From Branchiostoma floridae (taxonomy: Eukaryota > Chordata > Leptocardii > Amphioxiformes > Branchiostomatidae): a DNA stretch of 64,000 bases. A program made the translations under genes and the position numbers. Shown here in pieces: positions 1-32,200 of the stretch. The stretch spans positions 33,013,746-33,077,745 of the forward strand of contig NC_049982.1 of the NCBI RefSeq assembly GCF_000003815.2, in the 5' to 3' direction. Below the pieces are notes generated by a model, which searched no databases, was not told the DNA's origin, and was given only the letters and a program-made list of their open reading frames with translations. Position 1 is the stretch's first letter, and every line of letters starts with the position of its first letter.

Positions 1-130
1 TTTTATTGGAGAGCGTGATTCAGGATTTTCAACATATCGGGACGTGATCTGTTGTTGGCCGTATTGCCACCTAGAATATCTCCAGCATTAAAAGTTGGCT
101 CTGATATATTTGAAAATTGCGAATCAGCAC
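1..130 (-). pseudogene. Possible hAT transposase dimerisation-domain remnant
   Basis: Read on the minus strand, bases 125 to 10 give a run resembling the hAT C-terminal dimerisation segment (SEPTFNAGDILGG, then RSRPDMLKILN), in the place of the usual SERxFSxAGxI...LxPxxxxxL pattern. It is cut by the window edge and lies in an intron of the ARID5-like gene on the opposite strand. The match is weak and by eye. Confidence 0.3.
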
Positions 131-236
131 TTACTCCAAAAATAGATGCTGGTGCTCCTAGAGAATGACAAAGGAGGTTGATGCAATCAATGGTTTCCTT
201 GTTTTAGGCCCTTTGTTGACCTGCTTCAGTTGTTAT

Positions 237-278
237 GCAACTGATTGCCAGAAGGTTGCAACTGATTGCCAGAAGGTT
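237..278. repeat. Two tandem copies of a 21-bp unit
   Basis: The unit GCAACTGATTGCCAGAAGGTT occurs twice in a row in the ARID5-like intron upstream of exon 509. Confidence 0.8.
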
Positions 279-508
279 GCACAGTTAAGAATCACATATT
301 TATTGAAAATTGGACGGGCTTAGTGGCCAGGAAGATTGGCCAGTATCTGGAGAGAACAACAGTGGTTTTACTGCAGAAAATGTTATGTAGAGCTTGCAGT
401 CTCGCCGACGTCTCGATTTTCCCGTGGTGTGACAGGCATTGGCCGCATTTCTGACTGATCTCTAAACTCCTGGACTTTACTGAAATGTTCTTGCTTCTGT
501 CTCCCCAG

Positions 509-1080
509 TTGACCTGTACTTGTTCTTCTCCCTGGCCCAGAAGATTGGAGGATATGAAAAGGTGAGTACCTACTAGACATTTATGCCAGGGACATCAGCA
601 GCCCTGTCAGAAATATCGAAGATCCAGCAAGTTTCAGACATCGAAGATCCAGCAAGTTTCAGACATCGAAGATCCAGCAAGCATGCATGTTAATTTCAAA
701 CCATTCTGCTACTGTAGGGAAATATATGTTACAGGCATGATGGAAGGCCCAGTTGTCAAGTAGATGTTAGTTGTATTTCCTGAGGTTGGTGCCTAAACGA
801 GAATTTTATTTTTTTCAATACTCTCATAATTTCTGATAGCAAAATACCTCTGTTTCTAATTGAAGATCACAGAGAAGCGGATGTGGAAGCACATCTATGA
901 CAAGTTGGGAGGGAATCCAGGGAGTACAAGTGCTGCCACGTGTACAAGGAGACACTATGAAAAGTAAGTCGTACCACTAATGCTTTGACATACATGTACA
1001 TATAGTGATGGAACATACTGGAAAAAAATTGATGTGGATTTGAAGTGCTCCCTAGTACTAGACAGTAGCATTACAGTGTG

Positions 1081-1135
<55 letters not shown>

Positions 1136-4100
1136 CTGTTACATTTCAAAGTATACAATACGTTTATATATGTCTGGTTTACCAGCACATGCACTTATAT
1201 TCTTGCCAACAATATCAGACTTTGTACAATTCTTGACTTTCATGTGAAAAGGTAAGTTTGATGTGAAACTCTTCATCTGTGTCAGAATGCTCAATTCCCC
1301 CAGCTGCTGCCCTCTGATGGAAGTTCCTTAATAAAAATGATTGGTTTATTCAGAAACGCATACACTACGTACAAGGCCTTGCAGGCAAGCTCAGTTACCT
1401 GAATTATGCTTGTGCATACAAAATGACATACATGTAATCACATTTACAATTTATAGAAAAAACATTATGGTTTAAAAGCCATTCGTGATTACAGAATTAG
1501 TTTAAAACTAAAGAGTGGCACACAATAAAGTAGTGTAGTTGTTCGACTGTCCAAGTGGTACAAGTACATAGTCCATAACGTATGTGCTTTCCTTCTTGTC
1601 TACAGGTTGTTGATGCCATTTGAGCGTTACCTGCGAGGTGAGAAGGACGTGCCCCCCCCTCCCATCAAACACCGCGCCCGCAAACAGAAGGATGCAGAGG
1701 ACAAGGCAGTCAGGGCAAAGATCAAGGACCTCATCAAGAAAAATGAGGTTTGTTCCGCACTTTGATGTATTGTTAAATAAATTATCTAACTATAGAACAC
1801 GAAAACAACTTTTTTCCTTCTAAGAATGGGTGGCTAAAAGGTTTTTAAAAACTAAGGTAAAAAATTAGATGAAACATGTCCATGTAGCATGTATATTGGT
1901 GAAAATTCTTGCTATGCTTTAAATAACTAGCCTGGGTACCATCCGGATAGTAGTTCGCTAGTTTGTTCGCTTCTGCTATCCGTCTGGAGACCTGCACATT
2001 CAAACCGTTCGGTGCTAACGTCAGTTAATGAGTGAATCAAGGAATAGGTTCTAGAGCACTCACTCAATGACAACAGGTCCTCCCACAAGCAGACGGAGGG
2101 CTTGTATGGTGTTGGAACGCCTGTTCGAACGATTGCTTGTACCTATTCCATAATTCGCTCATATGTGGGGACCAATCAGCGCCTGCGTCCAAAATTTGGA
2201 CGATTCCAGACGTTGAGATGGTCCGCGTTCCCAGACGGAAACACAGAGAAGCGACTGTATATAGTGAATGTCAGAGCTAGAAGCGACTGTATATAGTATA
2301 TAATGAACGCCAGAGCGAACTTCTTTCTGGATGGTACCCAGGTTATCAAATAACAGGATGTTGTAATCTTTATTGTACATTGTATAACTGTTATACCAAT
2401 AGTATAACATTCCCTGGTATTACTTTCTTAATCCTTTCCTTAAGGAAGTTTGTGCAATGCGACTTATGATGATGTTTATTCACATTTGTGCTTCATGTGT
2501 CTAAAGCAAATTCTTTCTATTCCAGGACCAGCAACCAGGCAAGTCTTTGGATGGCACTGTTTCTGCACTGGCCAGTACCACAGAAAGCAGCCAGCCTGGC
2601 TCAACAGCCACGGTTGCCACAACTAATACCGTATCAGTGTCTGGTGCTCATGGGAAGGAGTCGTTAGTCAAACTTTCCATACCCAGTGTAAAACCAAGTA
2701 TCAACCCAGGTCCACCATCTGCACACAAAAGGAAACCTATGCAACAGGTGCCAGCCTCTGGGTCTCCACATGTTGTGGCCATTGAAATTCAGAGACCGGG
2801 TGTGGCTCCTCCCCCTCTTACAAGTGCTACAAGAAAGGCACAGCCACTGCCTGCCAACCGAGACGTTATCCGGGGACGCAGCACTGCCCCGCTGCAGCCA
2901 TCTCAGGCTGTTGCACCGTTACAGAAGAGTATTCGGCCTTCAGCTAACGTCTCTGTCAACAACAGTGAGAAGGCTGCTTCGGCATACGTCTCCTCCAGGG
3001 AGAACGTGCCAGTTTCAACTACCTCAAAGTCAGTTCCTTTGTTAAGTGACAGCGAATTGGTGCTAGAACTAACTACCAAGAAGGACAGTCAGGGATCCCT
3101 GGTGGAAGGGAAGGTGGTTACCACACCGAACTCACGCCTGCAAGGGGAGCGGAGGCTGACCATACCTGGCAAACCTCTGTATCCTCCACCTCCCCTAATT
3201 AAGGATGGCAACCACAGGTCAGCAGTGCACGCAGAGGTCAAACCTGAGCCTACTGCACACATTCATGTGAAGAGCAGTCCAGCCGTTACCAACCCGGCTC
3301 CTGGCTCTGTTGTGAAGGTATTTGTTCCAGAGAGAAGACAGGCAAATGCCCCAGAAGTCAAGGTGAACCCTACGAGGTCAACAAGATCACCTCCTGTGTC
3401 CAGGTCAGAACCTGCAAACAGTAGACCATCAGTGATCCAACACACTCAGAAAGTCAAGCCAACTAGTGCCATCCACCCTGATGATCTCATCCTGAGGCAG
3501 ATGTCACAGCAGCGGGATCACGGTCAGCATCAGAAGTTGATGCGGCCGTCCAACAGCATGACTGGCCACAAGCGGACATTGCCACCCACGGAGCAGCTAG
3601 AGCGGCACTACATGTCCCAACTTCTAGCTGCCCAAGCCATGGCTGGTCAGTTAGAATTGGAAGCATACTACCCTCTAGCAAAACGACCACGGGTAGACTC
3701 ACCATCGTTTGGTAAGGAAAACGCTGATGCCAAATACTACAGCAACAAGTTCCAGACCTTCTTCCCAGAAGATAAAGGTGCTCAGAGTGAGTGTCTACAG
3801 CCCGGCAGGTCGGCCGATGATTCTGACCAACCAACTGATCTCAGTCTTCCAAAATCCAAGGTGTCAGAAGAGGAAGGTTCCTCAAGACCAGTGGTAAATG
3901 ACAACAGACAAGCAGACCAGTTGGGCAGTAACTTGAGAGATCTCTCTGCCTTACAGGAAGGTCTTCCAGCAAACCTGTCTCACAAACTCAAATCTGAAAC
4001 AGAACGATCTGGAGGCGAAGCTAAGCCGGGGCTCTCAAAGATCACAGTATCCATACCAGGGGGTAAGCATGACGACAAGCGGCCTGCACATACAAAAACA

Positions 4101-4577
4101 GTTGTCTCCGTGCCTCCATCTGTCATTCTCACAACATCACCATCCAAAACAACCTCGTCCATGTCACGGTCCCACACAGAAAGCACTCCTTCCCACCAGC
4201 AGATTGTCATCCCCGACTACAACCCCAACCTACCACGGAGGATGGATGTCCGAGACGGGGTGCCCCATGTCATGATCACAGACTACAACCCCAACCTGCC
4301 CAAAGCTCCCCTCCTCATGCCGGAGTACAGTCCCCACCTACACTCTCCTCCCTATGCCCACCCTCACCTGTTAATGCACTCTCCCCAGGGACAGGTCCAA
4401 CTGTCGTCCCACCCTGCCGGCGTGTATGCGGGACACTTCCACTCGGCCATGTACGAGGAGATGCTCAGGCAGCACCTGATAGGCACACATGCCTATCCCA
4501 TGCAGCTGCCGCACCCGTCCATGTTCCCACACCTGCCAGAGGGATCCTTCCCCCCGCATATGTACCACAGTAACTAG
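509..4577 (+). CDS. ARID5B-like: ARID5A/B-like AT-rich interaction domain transcription factor (3' part)
   Basis: Partial: the gene begins left of the window. Coding exons read from splice sites: 509-561, 866-963, 1606-1747 and 2526-4577 (stop TAG); phases agree at every junction. Exons 509-1747 give the second half of an ARID domain, with the family signature LGGNPGSTSAATCTRRHYEK, followed by a basic stretch (PPPPIKHRARKQ). Exon 2526-4577 encodes 683 low-complexity residues rich in Ser, Pro and Thr. Visible motifs are a basic KRPR nuclear signal (near 3680), a PTDLS motif (3831-3845) matching the PxDLS ligand of the corepressor CtBP, and a DYNPNLP motif twice near 4220-4300. ARID5 proteins bind AT-rich DNA and recruit histone-modifying partners in the nucleus; the CtBP link is inferred from the motif. 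ARID5A and ARID5B cannot be told apart here. A likely poly(A) signal AATAAA lies near 4642. Confidence 0.9.
615..681. repeat. 25-bp tandem repeat, about 2.7 copies
   Basis: The unit starting ATCGAAGATCCAGCAAG is repeated exactly at 615, 640 and (partly) 665, inside an ARID5-like intron. Confidence 0.85.
1084..1133. repeat. (GT)n microsatellite
   Basis: About 25 GT dinucleotides in a row in the ARID5-like intron between exons 866-963 and 1606-1747. Confidence 0.95.
1928..2345. mobile_element. Non-autonomous DNA transposon, TAG...CTA family, 9-bp TSD
   Basis: Inverted ends TAGCCTGGGTACCATCC (left) and, as its reverse complement with small changes, TAACCTGGGTACCATCC (right). Flanked by TTAAATAAC (1919-1927) and TCAAATAAC (2346-2354), a 9-bp target duplication with one mismatch. 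Lies in the intron before the last ARID5-like exon. No transposase. Its right part holds a short duplication around GAAGCGACTGTATATAGT. Confidence 0.75.
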
Positions 4578-7500
4578 GAGAAAATCTTATGTTTCTTGTT
4601 CAGGCGTCAAATTTTAAAAGAAATGTTATTCATGTAAGTAATAAAGTGATTCTAACTTTTAAACTAAGGATAGGTTGCATGTTGAAAGATGACAATTTTC
4701 ATAATTTCAGGACCAAGTATTAGAGGTATTGTAGTGTGAAAATGTTACTCATAACTTCGTTATAAAGACACAGTGAGGGGCATTCAATCTATAACTAAAA
4801 GATATGAAAAGAGGCAGACCTACTATATTAACTCCCACAGTATTATGTGCTTCCTTCGTATCCAATGTCTGTGAAAGTTGTAAATACTAAGAAGTCTAAT
4901 ATTAATTCTTTTTTTGTGTGTTGTTGTAGATTTTTTTCGTAATTGTTGTATATGCACCAATTTTGAACATATGTCCACATTGAGACAACATTTTATGTCT
5001 ACAACTTCTAACGGCTTCACTATTGCATAAGATAACATCTGATTTCCTTGTCCATACATTGCACAGCATTGGCAATCAGTTATATACATGCATTGCAAAG
5101 TATTCTACCTTTAATCAAATCAATTTTACTATTGTTTTTGCAAACCCTGCCAGATCTATCCCAAGTTATGTAAGACAAACTCATGGCACGGTAACTTGAC
5201 TAGATGTAAGATGATTTTACATTTTTATGCAGTTACAATCTACTAATAACAATCAACAAATCATCGGTCTTAGCATGCTGTTAATGCTGTTGTATGCTGC
5301 TGCTAGAGGCGGTTTCGATGTGTTCTCTTTCCATGAAGCTGGTCTTCACTATGATAGCTCTGTGAATACCATGAGTGAAGATTTTGGCACACTTTCTGTA
5401 TTAGTTGTTATGTGAGAACAATCATGGACTTACAAAGATACAAATATGAAGAAAATGCACCCATTTGTGCAAAAGTCAAGTAGACTGCATGCTTACAGCA
5501 GGTTTATATAGGTCCATTGCATTGAGCCATCCAAATAGGACAAACCGAGTTCTCACTTACACCATCAGATGAGCATTTGACAAACATCAAGGATTTTAGA
5601 GTATTATAGAGACAAAAACCCGATACATGTATGAAATTCTGTAAACTCAGGCCTCCCCTCCCTTTCTGCTTCTATACAAGCTTTTGTTGTATAGAAGCTT
5701 TTTACCAACTAAAAAACTGAACTTTTTAACAAAAGTATCTTCTTAAATGAAACAAAGGTTGACATCATTGTACATTTTTATTGCAGATATGTATCTTGGG
5801 TAGATGTTTTCACGTGTTTGTATCATGCCTAAGTGATAGTAGCACATTCCTATATTTATTCTGCCCCTGTAATCTAAGCACAATTTGTTCTTAGTATATT
5901 ACTATTTAACATTCCTGCTAGGATTTTATGGGACCACGATTCAGAACTGTTGCCTTTTATCTGTTTTGACAATGAAAACATTGTACTTGAATTTGTATAT
6001 ACGTATTATTGAAATCATTCTTACCTATATAGTAATGGCATATGCTGAGATTTGGGACTTGTACATGCAGATATGTACTTAATGTTAAAAATCTTTTACA
6101 TCATTTGGTAACTCTTATACTTGGACCACACCAGTTTAATCAGTTGTCTAGGATGCACATGTAGTTGTGGGTGTAGGGTAAAATTTAACAAAAAAGGCTG
6201 TAACTTAAGACTTTATGGACAGAAAATGGGCTTTGGGTGCATAAAAAGCAGAATTACCAATGGCAAAACCCAGTGTACATATTTGTAATGCCCGGCATTC
6301 ACTTCCCTTTTCAGATAAATATTTTCAACAAGTTTGGTCCCTATTGCTGACCAGAGTTGAACTTGAAGGAGTGAATGAAAAGTGTTAACAGAACAGTATT
6401 GAATTTGGGAGCAACTTAAGATCCCTTTCAGTATATTAGATACTAATAGCTAATTGAATTGATGTGGTTACTACCTATTTGCTTTTGTTACTTGAACCTT
6501 ATGGACAATGGTAACCATTGAGTAAATGTACTGTAATTGAATACTCGAAAGTTGCACAATACATTTATTCCATTGAAGCAACTCTTCAGTAGTTATAAAA
6601 TAAATGGTTTGTGTTGGCACATTTGAGCAATAGCTGTCAACATCCCAATGCATTGCTCTATGTTGCATCAAGGTTTTATTATGTTAAAACCTTTGCACAC
6701 AGAATGTCATGTAGCTCCACTGGTGGCTGACAACAGTGAAAGATTAATAGGTGCAGATTTGTGGTTAATCATATTTGTACCACTTCACATTTTTTCCTAT
6801 GAAAAATTGCATTTTGTAGCCCTACTAACTCTTCTCAGGTAAGATTGAATGCATTGTATTTAACTTTTTCATACTTGTACATACTGATAACAACCTTTCA
6901 ACAATACACCTTTTTGCTGCAAGCCTGGATATCGATTGTACTTAACTTTCATATCCAATGCAATGCAGCATGCACAAAATTGAGCTTAAGTTATAATTAT
7001 GGACTTCATAAATGGTTGAGTTGCCTCAAGCTTAACTTACATGTACAAGTACTGTTGACTTCAGTTGATTCAATATGTCCTTTGTGTGTGTTAGGAGTAC
7101 AATGAGTTTATAGTCAGCTAGGTAAACTATGATGAAGTGAGCGTGATGTCACTGAAGAATTGGAGGAAGGTATTATCACTACACAATGTATCATTTTCCC
7201 CAAATGTTAATTATCATATGGAAGAATTTTTCAATATTATCACTCAATTAAAGAAAGATGTTAATTTGACAGCTGGGTGTTATTTTTGAAGTGTTTTAGT
7301 GTAATTTCAGGGGCCCACAGTTTTGGATTTGCAGAACATTAGTACAGTCACACAACAACATATATCTCAGCCATACAGTACAGTATGCAGTGTATAAAGA
7401 ATTTGACTTTTTTAACGATTATTTTGAACACAGTCAACCCTGTCTATAGCGGCCACTCAAGGGACTGGAGAAATGTGGCCACTATAGAGAAAATGCTGAT

Positions 7501-9078
7501 CAATTGACCACAAGCAATAAGTTACACATGATTTCAGTACCCACTTATCTTTCTCATCAAGTAACATTGTCTCGATCGTCACAAAATTCAACTGACCCTG
7601 GCAAAGTCAAATCTACCGAAACTGATTGATATTCTCATGCGCAATATAAAACTTTCTGGTATCCACGGGACCGCAAATCGTGTATCCGTGACCGTGTTGG
7701 CCGACAAAAAGTGACCGCAAAGGCCAGGTGGTCGCTATGCAAAGGTGTCCACTAATAGTAATACAGGTTTGACTGTACATGTACTTCAGACCCACACTAC
7801 ATTTTGTATTATCAACTCTACAGGGAGGCACAGATAGATTTAGTGACCTTGATTCTAACCACATCATGGTCGGCACATAGTAAGCAACACATATACCAGA
7901 CATGATTCACGATACATACATTTAATTCAATGCATTTTTGGTAAGTGTGAAATAGTCCTATCATCAGTCTACAGCTCAACATCAAATTATTATTAAACAA
8001 TATAAGATGAAGGATACTACTACATGTAAGCCCAGAATTCACTCTTTTGTGTTGCCAATTAAACTTACCTCTATGAGAAATCACTGGCCTGATATCAAAT
8101 ATTCAAAAATAAACAAATATGGGAATGTAGATACTAAACAATGTACCATACTGAGACTGCATTGACAAAATATCATTTCTTTGCAGAAATGATCATTTTG
8201 AACTGTTACCAACATAACTGTAATTTCTGATTTTTTCAATATACGGTTCAAGGTTTTCACTGTGACGACTGTAACTGTAACTTATCATTACCGATAACAA
8301 ATAATTCGTCTTGGTGATGATAACAAATAATTAATTCACCGTGAACATTTAGTTCCTTCGAGAACAAGTTAAATTTTCTCAGATCGTAAAAGTTTGGTAC
8401 CGAGAAGCAGGTTCTTAGCCAGGCATGCGTCAACGTGTCATCTGGACCGACTGGACGCACTTTTCTTAGAATAACAAGAAATTTGATGCCCCTGGACGCC
8501 CTATACTGGGGAGAAAATCCTCTGACAAGCATGAAATACTGATTGACCAGGGATGCAACCAGGTCATCTGTGGTCACAGTCTTCTAATGTGACATCTGTA
8601 ACAGTATTTTTGCCTCTTGGGATACCTTAGAATGCACTGTTTCAACTTAAAATCATGAAAAACTCTGCACCGTGGAAGGTGGATGCCCCCAGACCCCCCT
8701 ACCGAGAAGACAATGTGAATTACAGTAGTGGCATAAAGGATTATTGACTCAGCACACCACACAATGTACTTAAATACTGAAGTCATTGTGAGCAGCTGAG
8801 ATAAGCTGATTATTTTCGAATGCTGGTGATATCGTCTCCCTCATGGTCCAACATGGGATACAACTGCGGGGCTCAGCAGCCCCATCACAGATGACCTAGT
8901 GCGAATGAGCAACATGAGACAAGGGATAAGGAAGAATGGCACACAGGACCGAGAAGTGGTTCCAATCACTGAACCTAATGAGTAATGTAATGATCAGTGC
9001 AGGAGAGACCATTGTGATCTTCAATGTAACACTCGCTTCAATATTATAAGCGGTTTGCTCTGTTGAACTTCTGACATG
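4578..9078. other. Noncoding region between the ARID5-like and KRR1 genes
   Basis: Convergent 3' flanks. The first few hundred bases are probably ARID5-like 3' UTR (AATAAA near 4642). A short hairpin lies at 5670-5700 (GCTTCTATACAA arms). Apart from the inverted-repeat element at 7430-7782 I see no gene; open frames here are short, AT-rich and without recognisable domains. Confidence 0.6.
7430..7782. mobile_element. Inverted-repeat element with ACAGTCAAaCCTGT ends
   Basis: Left end ACAGTCAACCCTGTCTATAG and right end, reverse complemented, TACAGTCAAACCTGTATTAC; subterminal GCGGCCAC / GCGACCAC also pair. About 350 bp with no coding capacity. The TSD could not be fixed. Confidence 0.55.
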
Positions 9079-27849
<18,771 letters not shown>

Positions 27850-29284
27850 TTGGTGCAATTTTAGTCTCGCTGCTTGATAACAGAACACTTTGAATGATAA
27901 GAGACAACATGGTTTAGGTCATAGAAAATTGCTGTGCAGCCCAGTTACTCCAAATTGCATATACTTAAATGGCTGAATATCCTACTCAAAGATCATTGAA
28001 GACTACTCAAAGTAGCAGAGTGTATGGTATGGAATGTGTTAACTGCAGAATTATATAAAGGATGTTGATACATGTAATGATCAGAATACTGCAAGGTCCT
28101 TTGAGTAGGATTGAAGTGGAACTTTTATTGTTTACTATTATGCTTGATAAAAAGTGGCAATACCAAACAATTCTGCATAAGTACGAATCAAACAGACATG
28201 TTTAACATAGTTTAATACTGCACCATATTCTAGCACCAAGAAAGTAGAAAGGGTATACATTGCACCAAAGTCATAATATTGAATTTGTTACAAGCAGGCT
28301 TGTACATGTAGCTGAAACTATTGAAACAGTACAGAATAAAGCAAGGATACAACAGATTCAATTGTTGGGTTTGGTTTGGAGTGGGCATTTGAAAAGGACA
28401 GCTAATGTAAGGCCCCGTTCATGATGCTTGCAGATAATTAGAAATCGTATCACATCCACCTTGCAAAGGTTTGGAAACATTCATTTGGAATCAGAAATGG
28501 AGCATTCTTGATGATAAATTTATCCATTTCAACTTATCAAAATGGATAGTACCATTTGCATCTACGCATCATAATCGGGCTAAGACACATCTTTGACAAT
28601 CACTCATTCAAGCTCCCAAAGAACATTTGAAAACCAGCCTCCGTCATTCTTTCCTGCCCAATTAATATCGAATCTAATGTTTGATAACACCAATTTGTAC
28701 AGATGGGAAAGTTTAGCTCCTTTTTTTTGTGACAGGAAAGACAACGACTATGTACATCATGAACACGTCAGGTTCATCTTCCTAAGGCCAAAGCAAGTAA
28801 ATTTTATGGATGCCATCCTGCAGACTGCAAAAATAGTGCGATAGGGCAAAAAAAAAACAAGATGGGTGAAAAAAAGATGGCTACATTCTCAAAAATACGC
28901 ACCATAAAGTTGTGATGACTGTTTCATTTCTACAACTACAGTCCTGGGTACCTCGCAAGTGTCACTTCTACAAGTACAATTATTAGGCTACAACACAATA
29001 TATTTGCTCATTTTGGCACGTTAGCGTCATGTTGACCATCCCTGCAGAAGAAAAAAATCTTGTTTTTTTTCTGAAATCATGCAAAAATGAATGTGCGGGC
29101 TGATGTTATCCATGAAATTTACTTGCTGTGGCCTAAGTTCCCTTAGCTGTTTTCAATAAGTTTACTTAACTATGAACGACTGCTCAGCATCTTAAAAACA
29201 AAAACCCTTTCCAGAAGTGCAAAATCCAGGATTTAAACTTTTGAGACCAACCGCTGGCCTATGCATGCTACCATGGATTTGAAA
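27850..29284. other. Noncoding region between convergent WDR91 and adducin-like genes
   Basis: Contains the 3' UTRs of both genes, unresolved, and the inverted-repeat element at 28784-29136. No gene seen. Confidence 0.5.
28784..29136. mobile_element. Family F inverted-repeat element
   Basis: Left end TAAGGCCAAAGCAAGTAAAT and right end inverted TTAGGCCACAGCAAGTAAAT, continuing through TTTATGGATG. The same ends bound 48228-49205 and close the copy near 59660. Confidence 0.7.
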
Positions 29285-32200
29285 TCACGTGGATTGCTGC
29301 TCACTGGCTGTGGCATAGACTTCAGGTAGTTGGTAGGGATAGCCTGTCTGGTGACCCTGTTCAATGAAAAAAAATATTGAATGTATGTTAATGTAACTGT
29401 TAACAACAAGAAGAATATGTTAAAAAAAAGAACATTTTTCTGATCTGACTTCAGAAGTATCAGTGATCACTTCATCTCCTGCAACTTATGTAACATGCAT
29501 TGGCATAATAACGGCCGTAAGACTTATACCGGCCGATCAAAAATAATGGAATTTAAAGAGATCTACACATGCAACAATAGTTATTTCTGAGGTGTGCACA
29601 CTTCAGACATCTAGGTGTCCAATACACCATTTACAAAGCATCGATAACAATGCATTCGAAGACAACAAGGCGAAAAGTTTTCAGTATCTTTTTCGGGACA
29701 GGCAGCTCGTCGTGGGACGAACACACCGTCACATTCATTGCCAGATTTGTAGATCATAATTACACATGCTCACGGCACAAGACGAACATGATTCAACAGC
29801 AATCTTGAATTTCTGTTAGTGACCTACAACTCATGTAAAAGTGTGAAGAACCGTTGCATTATCGCCCGAATCTACGGCTGAATGGGCAAAATTGAACGTA
29901 CGCAGCCATTTTCCCGCCATTTTTATATCTACGCTAGCAGTAAAGTGTTACGTCACAGCGGTTGTGAGGGACAAAAGTTAAATGAAAATTCTTGACAGTA
30001 TACGTCCGTTTTCTCATGACTTTTTGTATTCTCATGCAGGTTTATGTTTTATGCATTTACTAACAGAAAAGGAAGGAACAACAGAGGATGTATAAAGGTA
30101 CATAGCGACAGTTAATTGTGCCATGTTTCTTCCGGCCGGTATTTTGTACCCCCTCCCAACCACGCGTCTGTTCGCCGTGTAATTCCGCGGCGTGTTACAA
30201 TTACGATATTATGTTTTTAGCAGGACAAGAGAGACAAAATGATATACACAGAAGAAGTGGCAAAGGTAAGCTGTAACAGCAACATGTAACTGGAGAAAAT
30301 GATGCGTTGATCATTTGCCAAATTAGCATTGCTTGAGAAATTGCAGTAAACCGGCCAGTATTATGTCAATGGATGTTAACAGTCGTATAAGTTTGCATTT
30401 AATTTTTTTTTTCAAATATTGATCCAAAGATGTTCCTGTGCTTTCAATAAGACTTAACATTTTTTTCACTATTAAGGGTGTTCCTGTCAACAAGCCTTCT
30501 TAAGAGGTCTCTTAATTATCAGCAAAAGTCAAATTCAGTAACAGCCCATGAAGACATTCCTAGCTAGCCTCCATTGCAGTCTTCGAACAGGGCTGTTTTT
30601 TTTGTTGGGGGGGGGGGGGGTGTTCGTTCGCAATTTTCAATGTTGGCTTGGTTCTCTTGTGCCGGGAGTTTGCCGAGGAAGGGAGTTTGCTGTGGAAGGT
30701 AGTTTGCCGTGTAAGCGAGTCTTGCCCCGTTCCAAGACTGCAATGGAGGCTAATTCCTAGCCAGGCCCTGACATGCCATCCTTACCTGTCGGTCCAGTTT
30801 TCTCATCATCGCCTCAAACTCCAGCTGGCCAGGTGCCCACTTCACCTGTGTACGTGCCTGGTGAGCGACATCCTCAGATGCAGCTATAGCAGCTGTTCTC
30901 TCCCACAGACTCTTCCCATCTAGTACGAGGAGGTTATCCACGCCAGCACCCATGGCCTGCACCTTCAACATTGAAAAGAAAGGTGGGGTCCTTGAAATAA
31001 AAAAGCATCCAAACAAGAAATGCTTTTCAAAAAGGCTGGCCAGGCAAACATTAGATAATGGTGTGGTTGAAATGGTGGCAGAAGCTAACTGTTATACATG
31101 TTACTTGTATAGACCTCGTCACGTCACACCCTACTCATTTGCCTCAACATGTCCTGTCCAATTATAGCAGTACCTGGATTTCACAGGCATGGATGGTACC
31201 ATAGGTGTTCACCCATGCCTCTTCTATGGACTCCCCACAGGCAACCATTCCATGGTTCTGTAACATCATCACCTGAAAGAATGGAAACACAAGACATTAC
31301 TTTATGAGCTCCAAGAAAAGTGCTAGATCCTTGTCTACATTTTTATCCAGGGAAAAAGCAACTTAAAAAACAAAAAAGGCATTGATTGGCTGTCAAATCA
31401 TCTACAAACAGCATAATACAAAATACCACACCTTGTTTTTTGGTCCCAGATTCTTTGCTATGGCCTCCCTCTCTGTTTGGTCCACTAGAATGCCACTGTA
31501 AGGATGGTATGAGATCTCCCCCAACAGGAGGGCTTCCTGACTCATGGGTAACAAGCCACACTTCATTGTGGAGACCTGGAGAACACAGGAAGGACATTTC
31601 ATCTCCAGATCCTTCAGTTCCAATCTGTCAACCAAGATCTGAAGGTCTCCGACTGGAGTTTCTTTTACAATTTCGGAGGCAGGCGGACAGCCTCAGGCCG
31701 AACGGCTACAGTTCCGCTATGAAACGTAGGACACAAAACTTAATCAATATGGTGGAATGCCGTTTCCTGCTTCTTTCCAAGAAACTTTTAATTTGGTATC
31801 ATCTGTTGCCTCTTTACTTTGGGTAGAAAATGTAGTGAAATTTTGATTTTGGACCTGAAAAGTATCATTTTTTAACACTTTTTTATGGGAGCTGCTTGGA
31901 AAAAAAAGATAACGGCCTAAGTGGTAGAGAATCTAAATTCTTCATGTTTGTGAAAATGAAAATAAAAAAAGTGCATGAAAATGCTGCTATTTGCGTCATC
32001 AGACAAAAAAAATTGCATTACCGTTCCAGCGATCTAATACAAATATGGCTTTGCTGGCCAATCAACTACTCCTCGCACAAAAATAATATAACAAATCTAT
32101 GCTCAGCTATAATGATCACCAAGCAATAGGGAACAAAAGTTAGGGAGACAACCGTGCACTTCGGGCCTATTACACCACCCTTCTGCCAACTCCGGTCAGA

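Noticed and set aside
955-1255. His-Thr and Cys-Val repeat proteins across the GT run
   Set aside because: They are translations of a (GT)n microsatellite in an intron.
30750-31016. Adducin-like gene ending at the stop at 30750
   Set aside because: A good donor (CAG/GTAAGG) lies at 30786, and an in-phase last exon at 29356-29285 restores the conserved GxxTGYPY motif.
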